Shown here piece by piece: positions 1-7,907 of a stretch of 64,000 nucleotides of DNA. The stretch lies in assembly GCA_027062285.1 (NCBI GenBank), contig JAMOTL010000107.1, positions 1 to 64,000 on the forward strand, written 5' to 3'. The stretch is from Nautiliaceae bacterium (GTDB lineage Bacteria; Campylobacterota; Campylobacteria; Campylobacterales; Nautiliaceae). Under the pieces are notes generated by a model. The model saw only the letters and a list, made by a program, of their open reading frames with translations. It made no database searches and was not told where the DNA came from. Position 1 is the first letter of the stretch, and the number at the start of each line of letters is the position of its first letter. The translations under genes and the position numbers were made by a program.

Positions 1-98
1 TATATTTTTATACCTTTTTTTATCGCTTGGTCGATATATTCCTGAGGGGTTCCCTCAGCATGTTTACAAAGGGGAGTGTGGTTGTGTAAATCTACCAT
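1..98 (-). CDS. Histidinol-phosphatase of the PHP family (5' part only)
   Basis: The first 32 codons of a gene that runs off the left edge; it is not in the ORF track. The reverse strand reads MVDLHNHTPLCKHAEGTPQE, the N-terminal metal-binding signature of PHP-family phosphoesterases (H-x-H after a short beta strand) in the form found in HisK-type histidinol-phosphate phosphatases, which make histidinol in histidine synthesis. An AAGG motif lies about 8 bases before the ATG. The gene is divergent from cheZ and shares its promoter region. PHP membership is clear, but the substrate rests only on the similarity of this short N-terminus; another PHP phosphatase is possible. Confidence 0.72.
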   Translation of the reverse strand, partial: MVDLHNHTPLCKHAEGTPQEYIDQAIKKGIKI

Positions 99-118
99 GC
101 TTTGCCTTTTTAAATGAA

Positions 119-130
119 ATTATATATAAT
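119..130. promoter_or_regulatory. Divergent, palindromic -10 element shared by the PHP gene and cheZ
   Basis: ATTATATATAAT is a perfect 12-base palindrome that gives a TATAAT hexamer on each strand: 125-130 on plus and 124-119 on minus. Expected start points fall near 137 (plus) and 112 (minus), leaving leaders of roughly 15 bases that hold only the ribosome sites. No -35 match is obvious. This is inferred from sequence only. Confidence 0.5.
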
Positions 131-151
131 AAAATAAAAAAAGAGGCGCAC

Positions 152-793
152 ATGACACAAGAAGAGTTAGACGCTTTACTTAATTCGGATGAAGAACTGA
201 ATGAAATTGAAGAAACGGAAGAGAGTGTTGAAGAATCAGAGGATACGAACAAAGAGGATGTGATTATGCCTCCTCCTGCTGATGATGACAATAAAGTAGT
301 GGCACAGCTCGATGAGGTGACAAAAGAAAGCGAAGAAAAAGCTTCCCAGGTATTGGAAATTATTACGTCTATTTCTGATGATATTGAAAACTTTAAAGAA
401 AAATTCGAAGATATTTTAAATTTTTTGGAACGTCAAAAAGAGATTTTTGAAAAATTACACAATAAATTTCCTCATATAAAAACTTTTGAGAAAGAATTAG
501 AAGAGGTTAATAAAAAAACAGAAGAAATAAAAGAAATGTTGGAAAGTGCCGAAGATGCTGAAATGAGAGTGATGTCGGTTCTTGAGATTATGCAATATCA
601 AGATATTCATAGACAAAAAATAGAAAGAGTTATTAATATTATGAGAGCGCTTATTAAATATATGAATAAACTTTTTGAAGGAAAAATCTCCGATGAGGAA
701 AGAGTTCAAAGCGCAACTTATATTCCGGGAGACAGTAAAGAAGTGGTAAGTGAAGAAGATATCGAAGAATTATTAAAACAATTTGGAGTGTGA
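152..793 (+). CDS. cheZ: Chemotaxis protein CheZ (CheY-P phosphatase, campylobacterotal type)
   Basis: Predicted CheY-P phosphatase, resetting the flagellar switch signal in the cytoplasm. The 213-residue protein is mostly helical: an acidic N-terminal stretch (1-60), a long helical hairpin (60-165), and a C-terminal tail ending in EEDIEELLKQFGV, like the CheY-binding tail of CheZ. The motif QYQDIHRQKIERV (about 151-163) contains the D-x3-Q pair that in CheZ is catalytic (Asp/Gln). The N-terminal TQEELDALL resembles the opening of FliM/FliN, a possible CheY-contacting or switch-targeting segment. The next genes, U32 and purE, follow the order I recall around Cj0700 (CheZ) in C. jejuni. An AAGAGG ribosome site precedes the ATG. 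Confidence 0.85.
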   Translation: MTQEELDALLNSDEELNEIEETEESVEESEDTNKEDVIMPPPADDDNKVVAQLDEVTKESEEKASQVLEIITSISDDIENFKEKFEDILNFLERQKEIFEKLHNKFPHIKTFEKELEEVNKKTEEIKEMLESAEDAEMRVMSVLEIMQYQDIHRQKIERVINIMRALIKYMNKLFEGKISDEERVQSATYIPGDSKEVVSEEDIEELLKQFGV

Positions 794-796
794 TGT

Positions 797-2086
797 ATGA
801 AAAAAAAACCTGAACTTTTAGCACCGGCCGGAGATTTTGAAAAATTAAAAATTGCCATAGAATACGGTGCCGACGCCGTTTATGCAGGGGTTAGTCATTT
901 TTCCCTGCGTTGTCACAGCGGAAAAGAGTTTGATTATGAAACATTTAAAAAAGCAGTGGATTTTGCGCATTCAAAAGGAGTGAAGGTTTATGCCACCGTA
1001 AATTCTTTTCCATTTGAAAATCAGCTTCCAATAGTGGAAGAGCATATAAAAAGACTTAAGGAAATCGGCGTCGATGCTTTAATAGTGTCCACTCTCGGCG
1101 TTATAATGAAAGCAAGAGAGATAGCGCCTGAAATTGATATTCATCTTTCAACTCAGGCGAATGCGCTAAATTCTTGGGATTATAAGGCGTATAGGGATTT
1201 GGGAGTTAGTAGAATTATCGCAGCTAGAGAAACCAGCCTTAAAGATTTAATAAAAATAAAAGAAAAAGTTCCCGATGTCGAAATAGAAGTTTTCGTTCAT
1301 GGGGCGATGTGTTTTGCCTACAGCGGAAGATGTCTTTTAAGTGCGGTTCAATTCGGTAGAAATCCGAATAAGGGAAGCTGTGCTAACGACTGTAGGTATC
1401 CATATGTGCTGTATGCTGAAAATCCCGAGACCGGGACACTTTTTAAGCTTGAAGAGTATCCGGAAGACGGGACTTATATAATGAACGCAAAAGATTTGTG
1501 TCTTATAAAACACATCCCTGAAATAATTGATGCCGGTGTGATTGACAGTGTAAAAATCGAAGGAAGAACAAAAGCCCCTTATTATGTAGCGGTAGTTACG
1601 AAAGCTTACAGGGATGCGATAGATGAGTATGTAAATACGGGTAAATGCGAATGTGATAAATATTATCAAGAAATTTTAACCACTAAAAACAGGGGCTTGA
1701 CGGATGCTTATCTTGTAAAAAGACCGTACGAAAGACATGATACCCAAAATCTTGAAACATCTCTTACATACGGAAACTGGCAGGTAGCTGGAATAGTTAA
1801 TGAAGATGAAGAGACGTTTATGTGTAAATATAAAATCTTTCCGGGTGATATATTGGAAATTTTGTATCCGAAAAATGCTAAAATTTCACCTTGCGAGAAT
1901 GAAATAGGAAAAGTATTTCAAAAAGACGGTAAATGGTATTTAAAATTAAATAAAATAATAACAAAAAGCGGCAAGGAGCTCGAAGCAGTTCACAGTGGTA
2001 ATTTAAACCCGATAAAATTACCGTGTAAATTGCCATATCTTACTTTTTTGAGAAAAGAAGTGGAATTTGGTCCTAATGGAAAATAA
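797..2086 (+). CDS. trhP: Peptidase U32 family protein, probable tRNA 5-hydroxyuridine synthesis protein TrhP (YegQ)
   Basis: A 429-residue U32 family protein. The N-terminus PELLAPAGDFEKLKIAIEYG and the central Cys-rich signature (CFAYSGRC followed by SCANDCR, about 175-200) are diagnostic of U32 proteins. In the TrhP/YegQ group these cysteines are thought to hold an iron-sulfur cluster and the protein hydroxylates U34 of tRNAs using prephenate; older annotations say collagenase or protease. The C-terminal 80 residues look like the small beta-barrel domain of this subgroup. The gene starts 3 bases after cheZ with GGAG upstream, so it is probably co-transcribed. The family is certain; the TrhP role over RlhA-type rRNA hydroxylation is inferred from length and overall form. 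Confidence 0.8.
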   Translation: MKKKPELLAPAGDFEKLKIAIEYGADAVYAGVSHFSLRCHSGKEFDYETFKKAVDFAHSKGVKVYATVNSFPFENQLPIVEEHIKRLKEIGVDALIVSTLGVIMKAREIAPEIDIHLSTQANALNSWDYKAYRDLGVSRIIAARETSLKDLIKIKEKVPDVEIEVFVHGAMCFAYSGRCLLSAVQFGRNPNKGSCANDCRYPYVLYAENPETGTLFKLEEYPEDGTYIMNAKDLCLIKHIPEIIDAGVIDSVKIEGRTKAPYYVAVVTKAYRDAIDEYVNTGKCECDKYYQEILTTKNRGLTDAYLVKRPYERHDTQNLETSLTYGNWQVAGIVNEDEETFMCKYKIFPGDILEILYPKNAKISPCENEIGKVFQKDGKWYLKLNKIITKSGKELEAVHSGNLNPIKLPCKLPYLTFLRKEVEFGPNGK

Positions 2087-2095
2087 GGAGATGAA

Positions 2096-2593
2096 ATGAG
2101 ATTTATTAGTATTTTAATGGGAAGCAAAAGTGATTATGAAGTGATGAAAGAAGCGGCTAAAGTTCTTGAGAAATTTCAGATTCCATATGAGCTTATCGTA
2201 ACATCGGCGCACAGAACACCTGACAGAACTCACAGTTATGTAAAAGAAGCGGAAGAAAGAGGCGCTAAAGTGTTTATCTGCGGTGCCGGAATGGCGGCAC
2301 ATTTAGCGGGTGTTGTAGCTTCACTTACTACAAGACCGGTAATAGGAGTACCTATGCCTACCGGTATGATGGACGGGCTTGATGCGCTTTTATCAACTGT
2401 CCAAATGCCCGGAGGTATGCCTGTGGCGACTGTTGCGGTAGGAAAAGCGGGGGCTAAAAACGCTGCGTATCTTGCTTTACAAATTCTTGCTAACAGTGAT
2501 GATGAATTAAAAGCAAAACTTGAAGAAGACAGAATAGCTCAAGCTAAAAAAGTAGAGCTTGATTCAAAAGAAGTAGAAGTAAGACTTGATTAA
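2096..2593 (+). CDS. purE: N5-carboxyaminoimidazole ribonucleotide mutase PurE
   Basis: Class I PurE, which converts N5-CAIR to CAIR in de novo purine synthesis. The N-terminus carries the substrate-binding GSKSDYEVM and the SAHRTPDR motif (about 42-49) with the catalytic His. The Gly-rich GAGMAAHLAGVVA loop and the PVIGVP and MPGGMPVATVAV segments complete the active site at the octamer interface. At 165 residues it is the usual length. AAGGAG lies 6 bases before the ATG; an overlapping upstream ATG at 2091 is out of frame. No purK is seen next to it. It sits in an operon-like run of plus-strand genes and its stop overlaps the next start (TAATG). Confidence 0.96.
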   Translation: MRFISILMGSKSDYEVMKEAAKVLEKFQIPYELIVTSAHRTPDRTHSYVKEAEERGAKVFICGAGMAAHLAGVVASLTTRPVIGVPMPTGMMDGLDALLSTVQMPGGMPVATVAVGKAGAKNAAYLALQILANSDDELKAKLEEDRIAQAKKVELDSKEVEVRLD

Positions 2594-3051
2594 TGCAAAC
2601 CTGGTTAAATATAGGGGAATTTTCAAAACTTACGGGAAAAAGTAAAAAAGAGATAATATCTTTATGTAAACAAAAAAAGCTTAAATGTAAAAAACAGGAT
2701 AATGATATTTATATAGAAGTGGAGTCGATGGCAAAGGCTCTTGTACCTTTGCCGGAGCTTGAAATAATAGAAAAAGAGCAGTCTATCGCCGAAAAAACTA
2801 TAGGAATGCTTTTAACTCTTCATGAAAAAGTTTTAATGAGTAAGGATGAAACGATTTCTGCTTTAAAAGAAGAGAATCAGTTTTTAAAAGAGTCGATTTA
2901 TTCTATTCAAGAGGATTATGAAAATCAGAAAAAAACGATTGAAAGACTTCAAAAACAACTTGAAATATGTCAAGAAGAGTTGGAATTTTGCAGAAGAAAA
3001 TATAAATTGATGTGGGGTCAAGTTTTAAAAAAAGAGGGTAAAGGAGAGTAA
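2593..3051 (+). CDS. DUF3972-type protein: N-terminal helix-turn-helix-like domain with coiled coil
   Basis: A 152-residue protein of unknown function with the look of the campylobacterotal DUF3972 family. Residues 1-50 (WLNIGEFSKLTGKSKKEI...) resemble a MerR/excisionase-type winged-helix fold, and residues 75-140 form a charged coiled coil (EENQFLKESIYSIQEDYEN). No catalytic motif is visible. It is translationally coupled to purE (TAATG) and abuts the glutaredoxin gene, so co-expression is likely. The same kind of gene follows purE in C. jejuni as I recall (Cj0703). A DNA-binding or scaffolding role is possible but not shown. Confidence 0.6.
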   Translation: MQTWLNIGEFSKLTGKSKKEIISLCKQKKLKCKKQDNDIYIEVESMAKALVPLPELEIIEKEQSIAEKTIGMLLTLHEKVLMSKDETISALKEENQFLKESIYSIQEDYENQKKTIERLQKQLEICQEELEFCRRKYKLMWGQVLKKEGKGE

Positions 3052-3291
3052 ATGAGTCAAAAAAGAGTAGTGCTTTTTACGGCACCTGGATGTGTATGGT
3101 GTACAAAAGCGGAACAGTTTTTTAGAAAAAATAAAATAAGATATAAAAAAATAGATATTTCAAAAGATACAAAAGCGGCTAAAGACTGTGAAAGACACGG
3201 ATGTAGAGGTGTTCCCGTGATTTTAATCGGGAGCAGATGGATTTGCGGATTTAACGAGCCGGTAATTAAAAAAGAACTTGGAATTAAATAA
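3052..3291 (+). CDS. Glutaredoxin family protein
   Basis: A 79-residue thioredoxin-fold redox protein. The active site is CVWC (residues 14-17) in the glutaredoxin/NrdH layout, with the cis-proline segment GVPVI (about 53-57) and the GF of the C-terminal helix. Two additional Cys flank a Gly-rich turn (CERHGC, about 46-51) and a further Cys lies in RWICGF, which is more than most glutaredoxins carry. It probably reduces disulfides in the cytoplasm; whether the reductant is glutathione or thioredoxin reductase cannot be told. It sits between DUF3972 and DUF89 genes with 1-base spacing and overlap, so it is part of the operon. Confidence 0.88.
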   Translation: MSQKRVVLFTAPGCVWCTKAEQFFRKNKIRYKKIDISKDTKAAKDCERHGCRGVPVILIGSRWICGFNEPVIKKELGIK

Positions 3292-4160
3292 TGAATATAT
3301 CAAAAGAGTGTTATTTGTGTATTTACAAACAGGTTTATAAAATTGCCGATAAGTTTAATTTACCTGATAAAGAAGCAAGTAAAATTTTAAGGGAAGGGGC
3401 TAAAATTCTTAGTAAATACGATATAAATGTGACTCCTCCCGAAATTGCCGCCGAAGAATACGGAAAAGTCAGTGAAATTTTAGATGTTGAAGATTTATTT
3501 GAAAATGAAAAAAAAGAAGCGATTAAGGAAGCGTTAAAATTTAAACCCATGCTAAAATTAAGGCTTTTAAAAAGTCCTGATAAATTATTTGACGCGTGTA
3601 AAATTGCCGTAGCCGGAAATGTCATAGACCTTGGAGTTCATCATGAATATAATCTTGAAAAAGAAATTCAGGAAATATTTCAGATGGAATTTAAAAAAAA
3701 CGATTATGCTGAATTTAAGACAGCTGCTGAAGATGCTGATAGTATATGTTATTTAGCGGATAATGCCGGTGAAAACGTTTTTGACGAGCTTTTGATAGAA
3801 ACTATAAAAGAAATTAATCCTGATGTAAAAATTTATTATTTTGTCAGAGGAAGACCTGTGATAAATGATGTAACAATTAAAGATTTAAATATAGAAGGGC
3901 TGGAAATTTTCGAACTTGCGGAAGTTGTTGATACGGGTGTGCCAACTCCCGGATATCATTTGAAATTTGCCAATGAAAAATCAAAAGAGATTTTTTTTGA
4001 AGCGGACATGGTGATTAGTAAAGGGATGGGAAATTTCGAGTGTCTTTATGAAGAGTGCGGGAGAGAAGTTTTTTATCTGTTTAAAGTCAAATGCGATGTA
4101 GTCGGGAGAAAAGCCGGCGGGGAAGTTGGAGATTATATGCTATTTAAAGGAGATAAATAA
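3291..4160 (+). CDS. DUF89 (ARMT1-like) damage-control phosphatase family protein
   Basis: A 289-residue metal-dependent phosphatase-like protein of the DUF89 family, whose members remove damaged or toxic phosphometabolites. Visible family marks are the N-terminal CYLC pair (residues 7-10), the [14 protein letters not shown] segment (about 156-169) with the conserved D-N-x-G-E metal and phosphate site, [10 protein letters not shown], and [12 protein letters not shown] (about 242-253). The CYLC form matches the prokaryotic subfamily I. The stop overlaps the glyQ start (TAATG). It sits, with the glutaredoxin gene, between DUF3972 and glyQ, where C. jejuni has no such genes as I recall. The exact substrate is unknown. 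Confidence 0.8.
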   Translation: MNISKECYLCIYKQVYKIADKFNLPDKEASKILREGAKILSKYDINVTPPEIAAEEYGKVSEILDVEDLFENEKKEAIKEALKFKPMLKLRLLKSPDKLFDACKIAVAGNVIDLGVHHEYNLEKEIQEIFQMEFKKNDYAEFKTAAEDADSICYLADNAGENVFDELLIETIKEINPDVKIYYFVRGRPVINDVTIKDLNIEGLEIFELAEVVDTGVPTPGYHLKFANEKSKEIFFEADMVISKGMGNFECLYEECGREVFYLFKVKCDVVGRKAGGEVGDYMLFKGDK

Positions 4161-5014
4161 TGTATTTTAGCGATTTACTTTTAAAACTTCAGGAATTTTG
4201 GAAAAATAAAGGTTGTAATATAGTAATGCCTTATGATTTTCCAAGCGGGGCCGGGACGTTTCATCCCGCAACGCTTCTTAGAAGTCTTGAAAACAGACCT
4301 TGGAATGTAGCGTATGTGGCACCAAGCCGCCGTCCGACAGACGGAAGGTATGGAGAAAATCCAAACAGGCTCGGAAGTTATTATCAGTTTCAGGTTATTA
4401 TGAAACCAAGCCCTGATAACATTCAGGAGATGTATCTTGAGAGTCTTGAATATCTTGGATTAAATCTAAAAGAACACGATGTAAGATTTGTGGAAGACAA
4501 CTGGGAGAGCCCGACTCTTGGAGCATGGGGGCTTGGATGGGAAGTCTGGCTTGATGGAATGGAAGTGACTCAATTTACTTATTTTCAACAAGTCGGGGGA
4601 CTTAAAACATTTCCAGTACCTGTAGAAATTACATACGGGACAGAGAGACTTGCTATGTATCTTCAGGGAGTGGATAACGTCTATGATATAAAGTGGAATG
4701 AAAGCACCACTTATGGAGATATGCATAAAGAAAGTGAATATGAATTTTCAAAATATAATTTTGAAGTGGCAAATACTCAAATGCTTTTTAGATGGTTTGA
4801 AGATAGCAGAAACGAAGCAAAAAGATGTATCGAAGCAAAACTGCCTCTGCCGGCATATGATTATACTATTTTAGCTTCTCATATATTTAACGTGCTTGAT
4901 GCTAGAAAAGCGATTTCTCAGACTGAGAGACAAAACTATATTTTAAAAATCCGTGAACTTGCTAAAGCGGTAGCAGAACTTTATGTAGAAAAACATAATA
5001 AAGAGGAAAAATGA
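4160..5014 (+). CDS. glyQ: Glycine--tRNA ligase alpha subunit GlyQ
   Basis: Catalytic alpha subunit of the bacterial alpha2-beta2 glycyl-tRNA synthetase. The sequence opens with [17 protein letters not shown] and continues with the class II signature region ([37 protein letters not shown]) and [10 protein letters not shown], all typical of GlyQ; at 284 residues it is full length. The beta subunit glyS is not next to it and must lie outside the window, as is usual in Campylobacterota. The gene is coupled to DUF89 upstream and overlaps the Nif3-like gene by 4 bases (ATGA). Confidence 0.97.
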   Translation: MYFSDLLLKLQEFWKNKGCNIVMPYDFPSGAGTFHPATLLRSLENRPWNVAYVAPSRRPTDGRYGENPNRLGSYYQFQVIMKPSPDNIQEMYLESLEYLGLNLKEHDVRFVEDNWESPTLGAWGLGWEVWLDGMEVTQFTYFQQVGGLKTFPVPVEITYGTERLAMYLQGVDNVYDIKWNESTTYGDMHKESEYEFSKYNFEVANTQMLFRWFEDSRNEAKRCIEAKLPLPAYDYTILASHIFNVLDARKAISQTERQNYILKIRELAKAVAELYVEKHNKEEK

Positions 5015-5730
5015 AATTAAGAACCGTTTATGATTTTTTAAACGAAATAAGTCCGTTTGAATTGCAAGAAGAGTGGGATAACAGTGGAATAAACGTAGGA
5101 GATTATAATTTTGAAGTAAATAAAATTTATATTTCTCTTGATATTGATGAAAAAGTTATAGAAGAGTTGGAACCGAATTCTCTTCTTATAACTCATCATC
5201 CGTTAATATTCAGAGGAGTTAAAAAAGTAATTCCAAACAGATTTTCCACAAAATATTTAATCTCGTTAATTCAAAAAAACTGCGCGCATATAGCTATGCA
5301 TACGAATTTTGATAAAACTCATCTGAATACTTATTTTGCCGAAGAGATATTAGAGTTAAGCGGAGAGAGTGAAGATTTTATTTATTACAGTGATGTTTTT
5401 ATGGAGTTTGATGAGCTTGTGAAATTAGTAAAAGAAAAAATGAATCTGAATACTTTACGGGTGGTGAAAACGAAAGATTTTATCAAAAGAGTGGCAATAA
5501 CAACAGGTGCGGGAATGAGCCTTCTTGATAATATTAAGGCCGATTGTTTTATGACCGGAGATATAAAATATCATGAAGCGATGGATGCTAAATCCAGAGA
5601 AATTTCTTTAATCGATATAGGGCATTTTGAGAGTGAAAGATATTTTACGGATGTGCTTTATAACGCGATTAGTCATCTGGATATAGAAATAATTAAAACA
5701 AATTCTCAAAATCCGTTTGAGTTAATTTGA
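5011..5730 (+). CDS. Nif3-like dinuclear metal centre protein (YbgI/NIF3 family)
   Basis: A 239-residue NIF3 family protein, which forms toroidal hexamers with a dinuclear metal site; some members act as GTP cyclohydrolase I type IB-like or unknown hydrolases. Metal ligands are visible in [10 protein letters not shown] (about 58-67), HTNFD (about 97-101) and the C-terminal GHFESE. It lacks the long insert found in larger NIF3 proteins. It overlaps glyQ by 4 bases and precedes the HP0958-like gene, the same order as HP0960-HP0959-HP0958 in Helicobacter pylori as I recall. The function in this group is not established. Confidence 0.88.
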   Translation: MKLRTVYDFLNEISPFELQEEWDNSGINVGDYNFEVNKIYISLDIDEKVIEELEPNSLLITHHPLIFRGVKKVIPNRFSTKYLISLIQKNCAHIAMHTNFDKTHLNTYFAEEILELSGESEDFIYYSDVFMEFDELVKLVKEKMNLNTLRVVKTKDFIKRVAITTGAGMSLLDNIKADCFMTGDIKYHEAMDAKSREISLIDIGHFESERYFTDVLYNAISHLDIEIIKTNSQNPFELI

Positions 5731-5736
5731 TATAAT
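5731..5736 (+). promoter_or_regulatory. -10 element for the HP0958-like gene
   Basis: TATAAT directly follows the Nif3 stop codon in the context TTTGATATAATTTCA. The expected start near 5743 gives a 14-base leader with AAAAAAGG before the ATG at 5757. The same TTGATATAAT context recurs upstream of several other genes here. Confidence 0.5.
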
Positions 5737-5756
5737 TTCAATAAAAAAGGCAGAGA

Positions 5757-6479
5757 ATGAATAAATTTTTAAAAGAGCTTATCGAATTAAATAGGCTTGA
5801 GAGAAGATTAAAAGAGTTAGAGCCGGTGGAAGCTAGTATTAAAGCGCCTCTAATTAAACTTGAAAACCAGAAAAAATCTCTTGAAGAGAGACTTGAAAAA
5901 CTTGAAGAAGAGATTAAAAATCTTAAACTTAAAAAAAGTAAAAATGAATTATTAATTGCCGAACTTAAAGACAAATTAAAAGATATTGAAGAAAAACAAG
6001 CAAAAGTTAAAACTGAAAAAGAGTTTAAAGCATTACAAATTGAAGAAGAATTGGCAAAAGAACAAATTGAAAGCGCAAACGAAGAAATTGCCAGATTTGA
6101 AAAAATAATAGAGCAAAAAGAGGAAGAAAAAGAGGAGATTTTAAAAGAAATAGATAAGATTGAAGCTGAAATTACCATTACTAAAACCGATGTTGATAAA
6201 AAACTTGAAACTGTTGAAAAACAAAAACAAGAAATTCATAAAAAAAGAGACGATCTTATTAAAAATATGAATCCTCAAATTTATAGATTTTATGAAAAGA
6301 TTAAAAGATGGGCTGATATTTCAGCTGTAACGCCTATAAAAAAACAGGCATGTACGGGATGTAATATGAAAATTAACGATAAAATTTATTCGGAAGTGTT
6401 AAAAGGTGAAGAAATTATAACCTGTCCTCACTGTGGTAGAGTTTTATTTATTGAGGATGAAGATAAAATTCAAGAATAA
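5757..6479 (+). CDS. Coiled-coil zinc-ribbon protein, HP0958/FlgZ-like
   Basis: A 240-residue protein with a long antiparallel coiled coil (about 15-170) followed by a C4 zinc ribbon (CTGC at about 199-202 and CPHC at about 222-225). This matches HP0958 of H. pylori and Cj0706-type proteins. HP0958 stabilises RpoN (sigma-54) and binds flagellin mRNA, so it is needed for flagellar assembly; the role here is inferred from family and context, and the window does use sigma-54 for hook genes. Its position between the Nif3-like gene and waaA matches H. pylori. It has its own -10 box and its stop overlaps the waaA start (TAATG). Confidence 0.82.
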   Translation: MNKFLKELIELNRLERRLKELEPVEASIKAPLIKLENQKKSLEERLEKLEEEIKNLKLKKSKNELLIAELKDKLKDIEEKQAKVKTEKEFKALQIEEELAKEQIESANEEIARFEKIIEQKEEEKEEILKEIDKIEAEITITKTDVDKKLETVEKQKQEIHKKRDDLIKNMNPQIYRFYEKIKRWADISAVTPIKKQACTGCNMKINDKIYSEVLKGEEIITCPHCGRVLFIEDEDKIQE

Positions 6480-7591
6480 TGCCTTTTATTTATTATTTAT
6501 TTGCTTTATTTATCTATTTAGTTTCTCTTCCTTTTCTTTTATTTTTACTATTAAAACCAAAATATAAAAAATCAATTCCCGCTAGATTTTTTTTGTATAA
6601 AAATCCTCCTTTTTCTCAGAAAACATACTATTTTCATGCGTGTTCCCTTGGAGAAACAAAAGCTCTAAAACCCATAATAAATAAATTTGATAAAGTAAAT
6701 TTATCAGTCATAACAAATACCGGATATGAAGAAGCAAAAAAATATAAAAATGCCGAAATAAGATTTTTACCTTATGAAATTTTTATTCCTTTTTGGTTTA
6801 GACCTTGTAAAACTCTGGTGGTTATGGAAGCGGAGCTTTGGTATATGCTGTTTTTTACAGGGAAAAAAAGATGTTCTAAAACAGTCTTGCTGAATGCCAG
6901 AATCAGTGATAAAAGTTATTCTAAATATATGAAGTTCAAATGGTTTTACAGACAAATATTTAAAAATATAGATTTGGTATTGGCCCAGAGTGAAAAAGAT
7001 AAAAAAAGACTACAAGAACTCGGAGCAAAAAGAGTAGAGGTAGTGGGGAATATAAAAACTTATTTCGAACCGGAAATCACTAAAAATTACAAAAAAACAA
7101 AACCTCTTATAGTTTTAGCTTCTACTCATGCGGGAGAAGAAGAAAAAATATTGCCACAGATCGATCTAAAAAAATACCAGGTTGCGATTGTTCCGAGACA
7201 TCCTGAAAGATTTGATGAAGTTGCTAAATTTTCTCAAAAATACGGAGAGGTTGAAAAACTTTCGAATCTTAAAAGCAATAAATTGACAAAAGATATTGTA
7301 ATAGTGGATAAAATGGGGGAGCTTATTAATTTTTACAATATAGCCGACGTTGTAATTTTAGGAGGAAGCTTTGTAGATAATGTAGGTGGACATAATCCGA
7401 TAGAACCGGCGTATTTTAATCTGCCTATAATTAGTGGCAAATATTATTTTAATCAGCACGCTTTATATGAAGAAGTTGATGGTATTGAAGTGTGTGAGCC
7501 TGATGAAATTTCAAAAAAACTTTGTTTTCTTAAACCGACTGCAATAAAAAATAAAATTGATTTAAAAAATATAATTTCGTATATAAAATAA
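6479..7591 (+). CDS. waaA: 3-deoxy-D-manno-octulosonic acid transferase WaaA (KdtA)
   Basis: A GT30 enzyme that transfers Kdo from CMP-Kdo to lipid A precursor at the inner membrane. There is an N-terminal membrane anchor (residues 2-25), the catalytic-region motif HACSLGETKAL (about 54-64) with the conserved Glu, VVMEAELWYMLF, VVGNIKTYFEP, and the C-terminal CMP-Kdo-binding segment VVILGGSFVDNVGGHNPIEPA (about 293-313). At 370 residues it is shorter than the E. coli protein (about 425), mostly by a compact C-terminus. Lipopolysaccharide synthesis is implied. It is coupled to the preceding zinc-ribbon gene, as in H. pylori. Confidence 0.92.
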   Translation: MPFIYYLFALFIYLVSLPFLLFLLLKPKYKKSIPARFFLYKNPPFSQKTYYFHACSLGETKALKPIINKFDKVNLSVITNTGYEEAKKYKNAEIRFLPYEIFIPFWFRPCKTLVVMEAELWYMLFFTGKKRCSKTVLLNARISDKSYSKYMKFKWFYRQIFKNIDLVLAQSEKDKKRLQELGAKRVEVVGNIKTYFEPEITKNYKKTKPLIVLASTHAGEEEKILPQIDLKKYQVAIVPRHPERFDEVAKFSQKYGEVEKLSNLKSNKLTKDIVIVDKMGELINFYNIADVVILGGSFVDNVGGHNPIEPAYFNLPIISGKYYFNQHALYEEVDGIEVCEPDEISKKLCFLKPTAIKNKIDLKNIISYIK

Positions 7592-7628
7592 TTTTATTTC
7601 TTTCCGATATTTCAGCAAAGGAGAATAA

Positions 7629-7907
7629 GTGATATATCAAATTAAAGACGATAAGGTAATAATAAACGTGAAAGCTCAACCGAATTCATCCAAGAATAAA
7701 ATAGCAGGAATTTACGGAGATGCAATAAAAATAAACATAAAAGCTCCCGCAGTGGAAGGGGCTGCGAATAAAGAACTTATTAAGTTTATTTCTAAAGAAT
7801 TTAAAATACCAAAAAGCGAAATTATTATTAAGGGCGAAACGAGTAAAAAAAAGCAGCTTATTCTTCCTTTAAATGAAAAAGTTAAAAAATTTTTAGAAAG
7901 TTTGTAA
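7629..7907 (+). CDS. DUF167 (YggU family) protein
   Basis: A 92-residue small alpha/beta protein of the DUF167/YggU family, function unknown. The family core is visible as VNVKAQPNSSKNKIAGI and IKAPAVEGAANKELIKFISKEF, followed by the KGETSKKKQL segment. Translation probably starts at GTG 7629, with AAAGGAG 5-6 bases upstream; no in-frame ATG is nearby. The stop overlaps the start of the FIST-GGDEF-EAL gene (TAATG). Confidence 0.85.
   Translation: MIYQIKDDKVIINVKAQPNSSKNKIAGIYGDAIKINIKAPAVEGAANKELIKFISKEFKIPKSEIIIKGETSKKKQLILPLNEKVKKFLESL

Noticed and set aside
64-291. Minus-strand ORF of 75 codons over the start of cheZ
   Set aside because: Ser-rich shadow of the acidic cheZ N-terminus; the real minus-strand gene here is the PHP fragment at 1-98.
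5738-6178. 146-codon minus-strand ORF inside the HP0958-like gene
   Set aside because: Low-complexity Ser/Phe/Leu product mirrors the Glu/Lys-rich coiled coil on plus; a composition artefact.
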